Origin: Deinococcales bacterium
GTDB lineage: Bacteria > Deinococcota > Deinococci > Deinococcales > JAAFIG01
Assembly: GCA_025352125.1 (NCBI GenBank)
Contig: JANXTZ010000011.1
Location: 62,001-126,000, forward strand
DNA length: 64,000 nt
Direction: 5' to 3'
The notes under the pieces were generated by a model, which worked only from the letters and a program-made list of their open reading frames with translations, was not told the origin of the DNA and made no database searches. This document shows, one piece after another, positions 51,501-59,882 of this stretch. Positions within the stretch are counted from its first letter, which is position 1. Each line of letters starts with the position of its first letter. Position numbers and translations under genes: made by a program.

Positions 51501-51736
51501 TCTCAACCACCGATGCCAACGAGGCTGGACGCCTGGGCAAAATATTGCTCGAGATGCAAACCTATGACCTCGACGCGCTCGAGTTGACGCTTCGGGCATT
51601 GAACGCCACCAGCGAAAATCCCAAGCGCTTGTACCTCGAGATGCGAGAGCGTTTTCTTGAGGTCGGAAAAATTTTACCCGAAACTGTTTCCGGGTTTTTG
51701 AAAGGGCGCGAATCCGAACTTGTCGCCAAAGTTTGA
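48593..51736 (+). CDS. Large transcriptional regulator: ATPase, TPR array and C-terminal BTAD/winged helix
   Basis: About 1047 residues. Residues 20-230 form a STAND-like ATPase (GEAGIGKSFAVDQAL as Walker A, FVLYLEDVHEA as Walker B), the middle 350-780 is a tetratricopeptide array (for example YDEAERLITLAIELLRTQ, LGDFAQAERVLLEARDIL), and the last 230 hold an OmpR-like winged helix and bacterial transcriptional activation domain: LGSFGLTKLGQTVPYRGRKRTEFLLYLLE and SLKQLVYLVRQQFG. In most SARP-type regulators that DNA-binding part is N-terminal; here it is at the C-terminus. Target genes are unknown; it is divergent from the VanW gene, 202 bases apart. Start uncertain: ATG at 48593 or a GTG 69 bases earlier. 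Confidence 0.85.
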   Translation: MGLTSTHIQSVLARRFTAVLANRAGLALAVTGEAGIGKSFAVDQALQEISVQYLQLHANSNLEQWAKAMPKAKKLATWAQTTLEKSEAELPSSDALIDALIANLTLLAPFVLYLEDVHEAKPERLALIERLGQAICRIKGVALVVTSRRVIPAGFSGFQLMPLEPAQSRALLEQACGTVLPQESLDYIFARAQGNPLFTLEFFKYLTRHGCLWFDGTLWHWRAPEGDVVPVTIEALIDQMIAGLQGSLEVRSVLEARALLPAQMLEPQKIWFEITNLSPQIFSSTLALLEKEGLLRQGDFAHPLIREVVLGGVSAPRRSELARKVLQHLGESQLQLAASFVADAGLPAAEQFKVLQKAINQAKNQHNPRLEAAWLLQSLGCAKTDDRFDLAVRAARLFKKFDLPQAIRVASIALGLKPDDAATLFLLATLKATAGELLEAESLIAQLPEDTRASEFGLKQHLIVRVNGDDQAGAYAIWQQFQASGHTIDAEIANQAVQTVYLNGDIGQALELADFVMNKLELPSHNRAMMLIDFYARYYFELGDYDEAERLITLAIELLRTQDDPRILALAIANRGIVRGSLNRELEAVEDFKEAATKFGEIGLTLKFAECLNQLGTSYSNLGDFAQAERVLLEARDILRRSEIVYSLAKCETSLATLYANWMPPHGASLCLKHARAALDYAKNLKNPVVFAHYLSTAAIAEAAHGDPLKALDCAQELIEITQNLTNPRVEKMAQHAYGMALSANGQPERALDALRKVLEIERETQTVELSDTIELEIDRISQNLESARARIERYRKNDQRMLLTLAERYFPSLAQDQTKTDFQTPHTPALRLLVLGSFGLTKLGQTVPYRGRKRTEFLLYLLETRIAGRGEACTAELIEMLYPDLPDTDAKASLKQLVYLVRQQFGGNVIQSTPGGYALQDASSDIETFFETGDSSLWRGKYLAGIGDGWIPSVIDALIHALQAKVEMLSTTDANEAGRLGKILLEMQTYDLDALELTLRALNATSENPKRLYLEMRERFLEVGKILPETVSGFLKGRESELVAKV

Positions 51737-51768
51737 GAATCAAGACCACCAGACCACAGGCTCGAATA

Positions 51769-52770
51769 TCACTTTAACAACCCAACCCGAGTCAGTTCTT
51801 TGCGAGCTTCCTCGAGCAATTTTTCTTTGGCTTGGGGAAATGGCAGCATCAGGGTCGCACCTGCGGCAGCGACATGCCCACCGCCACCGCAGGCTATCGC
51901 AATGTTCTGCGCACTGGCTTGACCCCTCGAGCGCAAACTCAGCTTGGTGTGCGCCCCAAAATCTTTCATGATGCAGGCGATCTGCGTGCCCTCGGCGTTG
52001 CGAATCGAGGCGATCATGCTCTCGACCTCTTCCCAGGTCGCGCCGACCCGCGTCAGCATTGCCTCGTTGACATAAGCCGTCACCAGCAGCCCCTCGAGCG
52101 GGTAATCGATTGTGGACAGCACCTCGGCTTGCAATTTGTAGTACGAGCGCGGGTTGACTGCCAGGTATTCGTTGATTTCGGTGATGTTCGCACCGACGTT
52201 CATCAGTTCGGCGGCGGCATGCAACACCTCGGCGCTGGTGTTCGAGAAGCGAAAATTACCCGTATCGGTCAGTATTCCGGTCAACACTGGCGTGGCAATG
52301 TCAACGTCCCAACCCACGCCCAGCGCATTCACCAAATCTTGCACGATCAGGGCACAGGCGGCTTTGTCTGGGCTGACCAGGGCAATCTCGCCAAAACGCG
52401 GATTGGAACCGTGATGGTCAATGTTGATGATCGGAATGCCCGCCTGGTTCATGGGCACACCAACCGTGCGGTGGCTTTCGGCAGAGTCCACCGACAAGAT
52501 CAGCGCATCATCGGGCAGCACCTCAAACGGTGCAAGCAATTCACCGATTTTGGGCAGCCACTCCAGATACCTTGGACTGGTCGCCACCGCTCGAGCGTCA
52601 AGCCCAAGTTTTTTCAGTGATCTCGAGCAACCCAGAACGCTGCCGATGGCGTCACCGTCGGGGTCTTCATGGGCGGCTACAAAAATAGGTCCGCTCCAAG
52701 ATTTTAGTTTGGCGGCTATCGCCTGTAATTTTTCGACGTATTGAGGGTCGCGGGCGTTCGGGTTCGACAT
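51769..52770 (-). CDS. nrnA: DHH-family oligoribonuclease / pAp phosphatase (NrnA-like)
   Basis: 333 residues. Degrades nanoRNA to mononucleotides and removes the 3' phosphate of pAp. DHH motifs come in order: VAAHEDPDGDAIGS (I), VDSAESHR (II), IINIDHHGSN (III), TGILTDTGNFRF (IV), then the DHHA1 domain with the closing GGGGHVAAAGATL. All metal ligands are present. It may also trim pGpG, the product of c-di-GMP breakdown by EAL enzymes. TAGAAT ends six bases before the ATG at 52770, a leaderless start. Confidence 0.92.
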   Translation of the reverse strand: MSNPNARDPQYVEKLQAIAAKLKSWSGPIFVAAHEDPDGDAIGSVLGCSRSLKKLGLDARAVATSPRYLEWLPKIGELLAPFEVLPDDALILSVDSAESHRTVGVPMNQAGIPIINIDHHGSNPRFGEIALVSPDKAACALIVQDLVNALGVGWDVDIATPVLTGILTDTGNFRFSNTSAEVLHAAAELMNVGANITEINEYLAVNPRSYYKLQAEVLSTIDYPLEGLLVTAYVNEAMLTRVGATWEEVESMIASIRNAEGTQIACIMKDFGAHTKLSLRSRGQASAQNIAIACGGGGHVAAAGATLMLPFPQAKEKLLEEARKELTRVGLLK

Positions 52771-52897
52771 GCCCAGATTCTACCGTGCCAGTCAAAAGGT
52801 TCAAAGAAATACTTGAACTCGAGATCAAGAACATCATAAAAATCCGCGTTGCTCGAGAAAACGTGGATGACCAATTCAATCACAACATCAAAATTGA

Positions 52898-52903
52898 TAG
52901 ACT
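52898..52903 (+). promoter_or_regulatory. -10 hexamer of a leaderless transcript (EVE operon)
   Basis: TAGACT, then CGGGGC, then the ATG at 52910; no separate ribosome binding site. Confidence 0.5.
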
Positions 52904-52909
52904 CGGGGC

Positions 52910-53374
52910 ATGAAGTATTGGCTAATGAAATCCGAACCCGATGTCTTTGGTTTTAACGACCTTTTAAACGCGTCCAACCAAACGACACCCTGGGAGGGCG
53001 TGCGCAATTACCAAGCCCGCAATTACATGCGCGACACCATGAAAAAAGCTGACAAGGTGCTTTTCTATCACAGCAGCACCAAAATTCCTGGGATTGCCGG
53101 TCTGGCAAAAGTTGCCAGTGAAGCGTATCCAGACCCGACACAATTCAACACCGTCAGCGACTATTTTGATCCCAAAAGCACAAGTGACAACCCGCGCTGG
53201 ATGATGGTCAACGTGCAGGGCATCGCCAGTCTCGAATTTGTCAGCCTCGAGACATTGCGCCGTGATCCCAAACTGGAAGGTATGATGCTCTTACAGCGCG
53301 GCTCGAGGTTGAGCATTCAACCCGTCAGCGCCCCGCATTTCAAACACATTCTCAAACTTGGAGGCTGGAAATGA
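52910..53374 (+). CDS. EVE-domain protein (THYN1-like)
   Basis: 154 residues, a single EVE domain: MKYWLMKSEPDVFGFNDL at the start, WEGVRNYQARNYMRDTM, KVLFYHSS and RMLLQRGSRLSIQPVS-like MLLQRGSRLSIQPV. EVE domains are PUA-like readers of modified bases in DNA or RNA. TAGACT ends six bases before the ATG, a leaderless start, and the gene begins an operon whose second gene overlaps its stop by four bases. Confidence 0.92.
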   Translation: MKYWLMKSEPDVFGFNDLLNASNQTTPWEGVRNYQARNYMRDTMKKADKVLFYHSSTKIPGIAGLAKVASEAYPDPTQFNTVSDYFDPKSTSDNPRWMMVNVQGIASLEFVSLETLRRDPKLEGMMLLQRGSRLSIQPVSAPHFKHILKLGGWK

Positions 53375-53697
53375 ATGAAGTTGACACTGTGATTCAAAGC
53401 ATGAAAGACCGCATCACCGGCGACGTCTTGACCCAAATTGACGCCGTGATCGGCGTGGAGATCATTGGCAAGGGCGCGTACACGATTGACGCTCGAGTGA
53501 ACGGCGGTCAAGGCATGATCGAGGGCGATCCCGCCAGCCACAACCTCGAGAGTCGTTTTAGTTTTGCCATTTCTGATGATGATTTTGTGAAGCTCATGAA
53601 CGGGCAACTCAACGCGATGGCAGCCGCCATGACCGGCAAACTCAAACTCAAGGGCGACATGGCATACGCCATGAAACTCGCGGCGCTGTTCAATTGA
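53371..53697 (+). CDS. SCP2 sterol-binding domain protein
   Basis: 108 residues, one SCP2 fold: YTIDARVNGGQGMIEGDP, SRFSFAISDDDFVKLMNGQLNAMAAAMTGKLKLKGDMAYAMKLAALF is typical from the central strand to the last helix; the K-L-KGDM segment is the family's landmark. SCP2 proteins bind lipids or fatty-acyl ligands in a tunnel. Its ATG overlaps the EVE gene's stop (ATGA), so the two are coupled, and the next small gene starts after two bases. Confidence 0.9.
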   Translation: MNEVDTVIQSMKDRITGDVLTQIDAVIGVEIIGKGAYTIDARVNGGQGMIEGDPASHNLESRFSFAISDDDFVKLMNGQLNAMAAAMTGKLKLKGDMAYAMKLAALFN

Positions 53698-53699
53698 GC

Positions 53700-53999
53700 A
53701 TGGGTTTTGAGAAATTAACTTCTGCCAAAGCCGCCGACGAGGCGGTGTTGAACGCCGCCTTCGCCATCTTGCGCAATCACGGCGTGAGTGACGGAATGCT
53801 CGGCGTGTACTTTCGAGAACCCGTGAGCAGTTACGTGCTGCAATTTGAAGCCGAAAACTCGGGTTATGTTGAGTGGGTGCGGGTTGAACTTAAGAGTCTG
53901 GACAATTTACCAGAAGAGATATTGCTCGAGGCGGCGGCACGACTTGCCGCACGAATTGGGATCACCTACAAGCGCTTTTTGTTGACCAAATTGAATTGA
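53700..53999 (+). CDS. Hypothetical protein in the EVE-SCP2 operon
   Basis: 99 residues, no signal peptide or membrane segment. The sequence suggests a small alpha/beta protein (VLNAAFAILRNHGV, SYVLQFEAENSGYVEWVRVEL, EEILLEAAARLAARIG). I recognise no family. The ATG at 53700 is two bases after the SCP2 stop, so it is the third gene of that operon. CTCGAG and codon use match the surroundings. Confidence 0.6.
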   Translation: MGFEKLTSAKAADEAVLNAAFAILRNHGVSDGMLGVYFREPVSSYVLQFEAENSGYVEWVRVELKSLDNLPEEILLEAAARLAARIGITYKRFLLTKLN

Positions 54000-54142
54000 A
54001 CGACTCGAATGATTTGCTGCTCGAGTATGTATTTCATTGCTCGAGCACGAACAAAAAAAGTCTTTTTGTTGCCAAAACTCCCGAGCCAGCCTAAGCCCTT
54101 TCGGCGATGTGTTGCGTCTAAACGTCATGCCATACTCGAGCC

Positions 54143-54940
54143 ATGACCCGCGAATTCTGGCAAGAGATCATCGACAACAAATTCAAAATCTTGCGTGATT
54201 CAACACCTCAAGTCTTGCTCCCCAAGTTGCTCGAGATGCTGGCATCGCCAGACCCAGAATGGCGTGATGGTTTCGCGTACCCAATTCTGGCAACCTGGAT
54301 TGGGCGCGGGGTTTACTCACACGATGAATTGTGTTCGTTGCTGAGGATTCTCGAGCAACGTCTTGAAGTTGGTTTGGGCAAAACCAAATCTGATTCCGTG
54401 TTCGCTCGAAGTTTCGCAGTTTTGACACTGGCAGTCTTGGTCAACAACCCAGTTTTGGCGCTCGAGCAAGCCGAAGTTCAGCGCTTGCTCGAGGTTGTGC
54501 TTTCTTACCTTAAACGTGAACAGGATTTGCGCGGTTTTGTACCTAAAAAAGGTTGGGCGCACGCTGTTGCTCACACCGCCGATTTGCTCGACGAATTCGC
54601 GGTTAATCCTCATGTGGAAAGCGTTGAACTCGAGAAAATTCTGAGCGCCATCACCAAAAAAGTGGCAGCCAAAACCGTCTGGTTGTTCGATGAAGAAGAC
54701 CGCCTCAGTTACGCCGCCGCTCGAGTTTTGGAACGTGGGTTGCTCTCGAATGAGTTTGTTTTAGGGTTATTGGAGGGCTTGGCTGTTCGAGTCATTCAAG
54801 CCGACGAGCACAAATCAAACGCCATTTCACGTCACAACGCCAAAACATTCTTGCGAAGCTTGTACTTTCAAGTTCTCAAACTCGAGCCAAATTCAAAACA
54901 TCTCGAGTTGATTCTGGGGGCAATGGATAAAATCAGTTGA
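54143..54940 (+). CDS. DUF2785 family protein
   Basis: 265 residues, probably helical. RDGFAYPILATWI, FARSFAVLTLAVLVNNP and especially RGFVPKKGWAHAVAHTADLLDEFAVNP are the DUF2785 signature; the conserved KGWAHAxAH suggests a functional site with histidines. The family occurs in Firmicutes and others, often on mobile or stress-related loci, and its role is unknown. CATACT ends six bases before the ATG, a leaderless start. Confidence 0.85.
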   Translation: MTREFWQEIIDNKFKILRDSTPQVLLPKLLEMLASPDPEWRDGFAYPILATWIGRGVYSHDELCSLLRILEQRLEVGLGKTKSDSVFARSFAVLTLAVLVNNPVLALEQAEVQRLLEVVLSYLKREQDLRGFVPKKGWAHAVAHTADLLDEFAVNPHVESVELEKILSAITKKVAAKTVWLFDEEDRLSYAAARVLERGLLSNEFVLGLLEGLAVRVIQADEHKSNAISRHNAKTFLRSLYFQVLKLEPNSKHLELILGAMDKIS

Positions 54941-54943
54941 GGG

Positions 54944-55459
54944 TTAAGACTCGACCCTGCCAACGTACCGAATCAAATCGAGTTGGGGCGGGTCAAAGCC
55001 CAATTGCCGTGCCAAGACCATGATCTGCGCGGAATGCCTGACTTCGTGCTGCATGACGTGCCAGAGAATTTCAGCTACTGTAAAAATTTTAAAACCATCC
55101 CGCATTTCAATTGAAAACTCGGAGGTTAACGTTGAAGCCTCGAGTTTTTCCAAGTACGCCAAAGTGCTTTTTTCGACTGCCAACCAATACTCGAGCATCC
55201 ACTCGAGACTGTCTGTAGCATGGTAGGCTTTTTCAACATCGTCTGGGAAACCTTCCCACACGGGTTGATCTTTTAATATGTCTTCGTGAAGCCAGGAATC
55301 TTCGATGATTGGAATGTGAATCACCAAATCCTTGATCGAATGAAAACGCTTCCCAGGAATCACGTCTCTCGAGATGGCATCATCGGGCAATGAACGCAAG
55401 AACATGAACAAATCGCGGCGCGAACGCAGCAAGTAATCGTAAAAAATCGTTTCGGTCAT
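54944..55459 (-). CDS. DinB-family protein
   Basis: 171 residues of the DinB/YfiT four-helix fold. FHSIKDLVIHIPIIEDSWLHEDIL holds the first His ligand region, and ILWHVMQHEVRHSAQIMVLARQLG the second and third. MTETIFYDYLLRSRRDLFMFLRSL is a standard start, so the ATG at 55459 is used rather than upstream starts, with GGGG-containing sequence nearby as a weak ribosome binding site. Damage-inducible in Bacillus; here the function is unproven. Convergent with the DUF2785 gene, three bases apart. It is the second DinB-like gene in the window. Confidence 0.82.
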   Translation of the reverse strand: MTETIFYDYLLRSRRDLFMFLRSLPDDAISRDVIPGKRFHSIKDLVIHIPIIEDSWLHEDILKDQPVWEGFPDDVEKAYHATDSLEWMLEYWLAVEKSTLAYLEKLEASTLTSEFSIEMRDGFKIFTVAEILWHVMQHEVRHSAQIMVLARQLGFDPPQLDLIRYVGRVES

Positions 55460-55634
55460 GAAAACCCCAAAAACCGTACAACCATGACTCGAGCGACCCA
55501 AGCCAGAACAATGGATTTGAACGATTTTAGTTTTGAGAACATTCGGTAGGGCTTGCCAAAATGGTTGGTGGCTCAATACTACACCGACCAACCACTCATC
55601 GGGTTTTGCAAGCGATTCTTGCTGTCAATCACGC

Positions 55635-56615
55635 TTAAACATGACCACTGATGCTTTGCGGTTGATACAATTCCTCGAGCTTTACAACCTCTTCGGGGCT
55701 TAATTTCAGCTCGAGCGCCGCAAACGCATCCTCGAGATGCTGCATTTTGCTCGCGCCTACAATCGGCGCGGTGATGTATGGTTTCTCGAGCATCCAAGCC
55801 AGCGCCACCTGCGCATTTGACACGCCTCGAGCGGCTGCGATCTCGTTCACGCGGTCGACGATGTCAAAGTCGTTGGCATTGTAAAGCGTTGCGCCAAAAG
55901 CATCACTTTGCGCCCGAACCGTAAGTTTTTCGCCTTCCCGAGTTCGGTTTCCGGTCAACGTACCCCTCGCCAGTGGACTCCAGGGAATCATGCCCACGCC
56001 CATGTCCTCGAGAAGCGGAATCATTTCGCGTTCTTCCTCACGGTAGATAAGGTTGTAATGGTTTTGCATCGAAACAAATTTTGTCCAGCCGTTTTTCTCG
56101 GCAAGGTGCTGCATTTTGGCAAATTGCCAGGCGTACATGCTGCTCGCGCCAATGTACCTGACCAAACCATCCCGCACCAAGTCGTTCAGCGCTTCCATCG
56201 TCTCTTCAACTGGCGTGTTTGGGTCAAAACGATGAATCTGATACAGGTCAAGATAATCCATCTCGAGACGCTTTAAACTGTCATGCACCGCCTGAAAAAT
56301 ATGCTTGCGCGACAAGCCCTGCCCGTTGGGTTTGTTACCGCCCACCGAGAAGAAGACTTTGCTGGCGACCACGACATCCTCTCGAGCCGCGTATTTTTTA
56401 AGGAGCTTGCCGGTAATCACTTCGCTGGCACCGGCGCTGTAGGAGTTGGCGGTGTCAAAAAAGTTGATGCCAGCCTCGAGGGCGCGTTTAACGAACGGGT
56501 CTGATTCCTCGAGCGGCAACGACCAGGCGCGGGTTGCAGGGTCGCCGTAGGTCATCATGCCCAGGCAAATCCTCGAGACGCTCAAGCCAGAATTTCCGAG
56601 TCGTTTGTAATTCAT
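55635..56615 (-). CDS. Aldo/keto reductase
   Basis: 326 residues, a TIM-barrel NADPH-dependent reductase. The catalytic tetrad is in place: Asp and Tyr in FFDTANSYSAGASE, Lys in VVVASKVFFSVGG and His in LYQIHRFDPNTPVEET. WSPLARGTLTGNRTREGE and the C-terminal VGASKMQHLEDAFAALE are typical of the AKR11/YajO-like group. TAAGAT ends six bases before the ATG at 56615. Substrate unknown, probably aldehydes or ketones. Confidence 0.92.
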   Translation of the reverse strand: MNYKRLGNSGLSVSRICLGMMTYGDPATRAWSLPLEESDPFVKRALEAGINFFDTANSYSAGASEVITGKLLKKYAAREDVVVASKVFFSVGGNKPNGQGLSRKHIFQAVHDSLKRLEMDYLDLYQIHRFDPNTPVEETMEALNDLVRDGLVRYIGASSMYAWQFAKMQHLAEKNGWTKFVSMQNHYNLIYREEEREMIPLLEDMGVGMIPWSPLARGTLTGNRTREGEKLTVRAQSDAFGATLYNANDFDIVDRVNEIAAARGVSNAQVALAWMLEKPYITAPIVGASKMQHLEDAFAALELKLSPEEVVKLEELYQPQSISGHV

Positions 56616-56727
56616 GGGTAAATCTTAACGCCCTCACTTTCAAAACCATTGTCGGCTCGAGTACCTGTTTTGCATGACTTGGAACAGCTCACACGATTCT
56701 TGTTTAAATCTCAGTCATAATTTTTCC

Positions 56728-57837
56728 ATGAACGCCATTCGCGGTACACCGCAGTCAGAATCAAGAATCGAAAACAGTGTCAGAACCCGAGTCTCATGGC
56801 GTGCTGATCTGGTGACAATTGTTCTTGGTTTGTGGTTGATCGGTGGGGTTTTTGCCGATGGTTTCGCGCACAACAACCTGCGTGACACCCTTGACAGCTT
56901 TTTCTCGCCCTGGCACGCCATCTTGTACTCTGGATTTACCGCCACCGCCCTGTGGATTGCCTGGTTGGTCGCAGGTCAGGCTCGAGCCGGTTTGCGAGGT
57001 TTGAAAGCCCTGCCAATCGGTTATGAGTGGGGCGCTTTGGGCGTGATCGTTTTCGGTTTGGGCGGCGTTGGCGATCTGATCTGGCACAGCCTTTTTGGCA
57101 TCGAAGTTGGAACGAGTGCGTTGCTTTCGCCGACCCATTTGATGTTGCTGGCTGGCGGCGTGATGATTCTGACCAGCCCAGTTCGCAGCGCTTGGAACTC
57201 GAGCATGAGCGCCAAACCAAAGTTGCTCGAGTTTTTACCGGCGCTATTGGGTACGTTTGCGGCTTTCAGTTTTGTCACGTTCATGCATATGTACAACTGG
57301 GGTTTGACCAGTTTGCCCACCTCCAAAACGTTCATGGATCGTATCTCTTACGGCAGCGATCACTTTATCGAATACCTGCACCGCGAGGCGGCAGGCGGGA
57401 TTTTGTTCTCCAACGTCATCTTGGTTGGCGTGGCACTGCTGCTCTTGCGCCGTTGGCAGACTCCTTTCGGCACATTCACGATCATTTACGGTGTGAACAC
57501 GACCATCATGAGCTACATGCTCGGCGGTTCGACCAGTGGCAATCTTGCGCCCGTGATTGCCGGTTTTGGTGCGGGCATCATCACCGACATTCTGGTGCAC
57601 GTGTTGCAACCCAATCCAACTCGGGTTTTTGAATGGCGCTTATTTGCCTCCCTCGTGCCGCTTGTGACCTGGTCATTGCACTTCATGACCGTTGCATTTT
57701 TGTCCGATGGTGGTATCGGCTTAAACCGCGAGTTCTGGACGGGAATTATTGTCATGAGTGCGTTCTCTGGACTGGTTTTGAGTGTGCTTGCCGTTCCTGG
57801 GCAAATCGGCGAAATGCCAGCTAAACTCGAGCCTTAA
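56728..57837 (+). CDS. Polytopic membrane protein of unknown function
   Basis: 369 residues with about ten hydrophobic segments (for example LVTIVLGLWLIGGVFADGF, ATALWIAWLVAG, GVIVFGLGGVGDLIWHSLFG, LLAGGVMILTS). Histidines recur next to membrane segments (HAILYSG, WHSLFG, SPTHLMLL, TFMHMYNW), which could bind a metal or haem, but no transporter family is recognised. CATAAT ends six bases before the ATG at 56728 (leaderless); an earlier in-frame start at 56674 lies upstream of that hexamer. Its end overlaps the convergent DUF1232 gene. Confidence 0.75.
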   Translation: MNAIRGTPQSESRIENSVRTRVSWRADLVTIVLGLWLIGGVFADGFAHNNLRDTLDSFFSPWHAILYSGFTATALWIAWLVAGQARAGLRGLKALPIGYEWGALGVIVFGLGGVGDLIWHSLFGIEVGTSALLSPTHLMLLAGGVMILTSPVRSAWNSSMSAKPKLLEFLPALLGTFAAFSFVTFMHMYNWGLTSLPTSKTFMDRISYGSDHFIEYLHREAAGGILFSNVILVGVALLLLRRWQTPFGTFTIIYGVNTTIMSYMLGGSTSGNLAPVIAGFGAGIITDILVHVLQPNPTRVFEWRLFASLVPLVTWSLHFMTVAFLSDGGIGLNREFWTGIIVMSAFSGLVLSVLAVPGQIGEMPAKLEP

Positions 57838-58207
57838 AAAAGTTCAATGCAAATCTAGCCGTCACAAACAACGTCAATAACCAGACCACAATCATCAACG
57901 TTGCCGCAACATAACTTACGGGACGAGCCTCGGCTTTTGAAGCTCGTGCTCGAGCAGCATCAAGCACGTTTTTCGGCACGAGTTTCAAGACCACCCAAAT
58001 GCCAGCGGGCACCAGAATCAGATCATCGAGCAAGCCCAGCACTGGAATTGCATCTGGTATCAAATCAAACGGCGAGAGCGCGTAACCCACCACCACGAAC
58101 GCCAAGCCTCGAGCGTACCAGGGCGTGCGGGAGTCTCGAGCCACAAAATATAGCGTCATGGTATCCGTTTTGAGGCGTTTGGCGGCGGTTTTGAATGTCT
58201 CTAGCAT
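57821..58207 (-). CDS. DUF1232 (YkvA-like) membrane protein
   Basis: 128 residues. GYALSPFDLIPDAIPVLGLLDDLILVPAG is the DUF1232 signature, flanked by two further hydrophobic segments at the C-terminus. It follows ftsY by five bases on the same strand, so the two are probably cotranscribed. Its stop overlaps the end of the convergent membrane-protein gene by 17 bases. Function unknown; compare the gene at 32128. Confidence 0.85.
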   Translation of the reverse strand: MLETFKTAAKRLKTDTMTLYFVARDSRTPWYARGLAFVVVGYALSPFDLIPDAIPVLGLLDDLILVPAGIWVVLKLVPKNVLDAARARASKAEARPVSYVAATLMIVVWLLTLFVTARFALNFFKARV

Positions 58208-58212
58208 GGGTT

Positions 58213-59172
58213 TTAAGCATCGCCCAGCAGTGCATCGACAAACTCTTTGGCATCAAACGGCTGCAAGTCCTCTTTGCTTTCGCCCACGCCAATAAATTTG
58301 AGCGGCACGCCAAGCTCGCGCACGATTGGCACGACGATGCCGCCCTTGGCAGTGCCATCCAGTTTGGTCACGATCACGCCCGTTAAACCCACCGCCTCAT
58401 GAAATTTTTTGGCTTGCTCCAGACCGTTCTGTCCCGTGACCGCATCGAGCACCAACCAGATTTCGGCGGGTTCTTTGGGGTCGGCTTTGGTGATCGTGCG
58501 TTTGACTTTTTTGAGTTCTTCCATCAGGTTGTGTTTGGTGTGGAGCCGTCCTGCGGTGTCCACGAACAACAAATCTGTCCCTCGAGCCAGCCTGGCGGTT
58601 GTTGCATCGAATGCCACCGCCGCCGGATCGCTGCCGTCCGCGCCTTGCACCACATGAATGCCCAGCCGTTCGCCCCAAACGCCCAGTTGCGCCCCTGCCG
58701 CCGCTCGGAAGGTGTCACCTGCCGCAAACATTACGGTTTTGCCAGCGTTCTGGTAATACTCGCCCAGTTTGGCTATCGTGGTGGTTTTGCCCACGCCGTT
58801 CACGCCGATCATCAAAATCACTTTGCCTTTGGGTTCGAGCAAAGACTTTTTCGCATCGGGTGTAAAACCCGCCGCACGTATTTTTGCCCTGAACTTGTCA
58901 GGCTCGAGTTGCTGGGTTAACGCCTGCGCCAGCGCGTCGCGCAAATCTTTTTTGCCAGTTTCACGCATCTGGGCTTTGACATCTTCAAGAATATCCTTGG
59001 CTGCCGCACCGCCGACATCGGCACCAATCAGGGCAAACTCGAGGTCTTCGAGCGAGTATTCTTGTTTGCCTTGCGCAATTTCGGTGATGTCCACGCCGAG
59101 CGGACCGGCGGCTTGGTTCAGCGCGGCGCGGGTTTTGGAAAGTCCTTGTTTTAACCGTTGAAACCAACTCAT
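58213..59172 (-). CDS. ftsY: Signal recognition particle receptor FtsY
   Basis: 319 residues; docks SRP with its ribosome at the membrane and guides membrane-protein insertion. A short N-terminus (no long acidic A domain), then the N domain (SWFQRLKQGLSKTRAALNQ) and the G domain with MIGVNGVGKTTTIAKLG (G1), DTFRAAAGAQL (G2/closing loop), FVDTAGRLHTKHNLM (G3), VTKLDGTAKGG (G4) and the closing FIGVGESKEDLQPFDAKEF. AGGAG precedes the ATG at 59172. The gene is cotranscribed with the DUF1232 gene. Confidence 0.96.
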   Translation of the reverse strand: MSWFQRLKQGLSKTRAALNQAAGPLGVDITEIAQGKQEYSLEDLEFALIGADVGGAAAKDILEDVKAQMRETGKKDLRDALAQALTQQLEPDKFRAKIRAAGFTPDAKKSLLEPKGKVILMIGVNGVGKTTTIAKLGEYYQNAGKTVMFAAGDTFRAAAGAQLGVWGERLGIHVVQGADGSDPAAVAFDATTARLARGTDLLFVDTAGRLHTKHNLMEELKKVKRTITKADPKEPAEIWLVLDAVTGQNGLEQAKKFHEAVGLTGVIVTKLDGTAKGGIVVPIVRELGVPLKFIGVGESKEDLQPFDAKEFVDALLGDA

Positions 59173-59246
59173 CGTGTTACTCCTGATATTACCTTAACCC
59201 ACGTTTAAACTCGGGTGCTAAAATTGATTGTACCGAGGAGGCACCC

Positions 59247-59846
59247 ATGACCATTGCAACTCGAGCGACGATACAAGACTTGATGCAGGTGTCAAATAAA
59301 GCTGAATTGGTTCAAGGAGAAATTGTTTTTATGGCACCCTCGGGAGATTTTCCCAGTTCGGCAGGTGGTGCACTTTACTCGAGCTTACGTGACCATGCTC
59401 GAAAAACGGGTTCAGGACGTGCATATGCCGATAATGTTGGTTACGTTGTTCGCCTTGCGCACCGCGAATCCTTCAGTCCAGATTCATCATTTCACGTGGG
59501 CGCACGAAGCGGAATGCGGTTTCTCGAGGGCGCACCAATTTTTGCGGTTGAAGTGCGAAGCGAAAATGATTACGGCGATGCGGCGGAACGCAGTATGGCG
59601 CAGAAACGCGCCGATTACTTCGCTTGCGGGAAGTTTGTGGTCTGGGATGTGGACTTGCTCGGAATTGAAGTAATTCGCTCATACCCTGCCGATTTACCAT
59701 ACTCACCTCGGGTTTTTAAAAGAGACGAATTCGCAAATGCCGAACCTGCGTTGCCCGAATGGGTGTTTGCCGTCAACGCATTGTTCGAGTCATTTCTCGA
59801 TTCGCAAGATTTCATTTCTCTTCCATCCCTGACAAATAAGGTCTAG
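59247..59846 (+). CDS. Uma2-family putative endonuclease (DUF820)
   Basis: 199 residues with the PD-(D/E)XK-like Uma2 fold: LVQGEIVFMAPSG, YVVRLAHRESFSPDSSF (Asp), IFAVEVRSENDYGDAAERSMAQKRADYFACG with the catalytic E-V-R-S and K. Members are abundant in cyanobacteria and Deinococcota; most are of unknown role, possibly nucleases. GAGGAGG precedes the ATG. CTCGAG occurs, but not often, so recent spread is possible. Confidence 0.88.
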   Translation: MTIATRATIQDLMQVSNKAELVQGEIVFMAPSGDFPSSAGGALYSSLRDHARKTGSGRAYADNVGYVVRLAHRESFSPDSSFHVGARSGMRFLEGAPIFAVEVRSENDYGDAAERSMAQKRADYFACGKFVVWDVDLLGIEVIRSYPADLPYSPRVFKRDEFANAEPALPEWVFAVNALFESFLDSQDFISLPSLTNKV

Positions 59847-59882
59847 AATCGGAAAAGCGCAATTCAGGCGCGGGAGGTTTTC

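Noticed and set aside
51832-52620. A 262-residue plus-strand open frame
   Set aside because: Antisense to nrnA, which has all DHH motifs.
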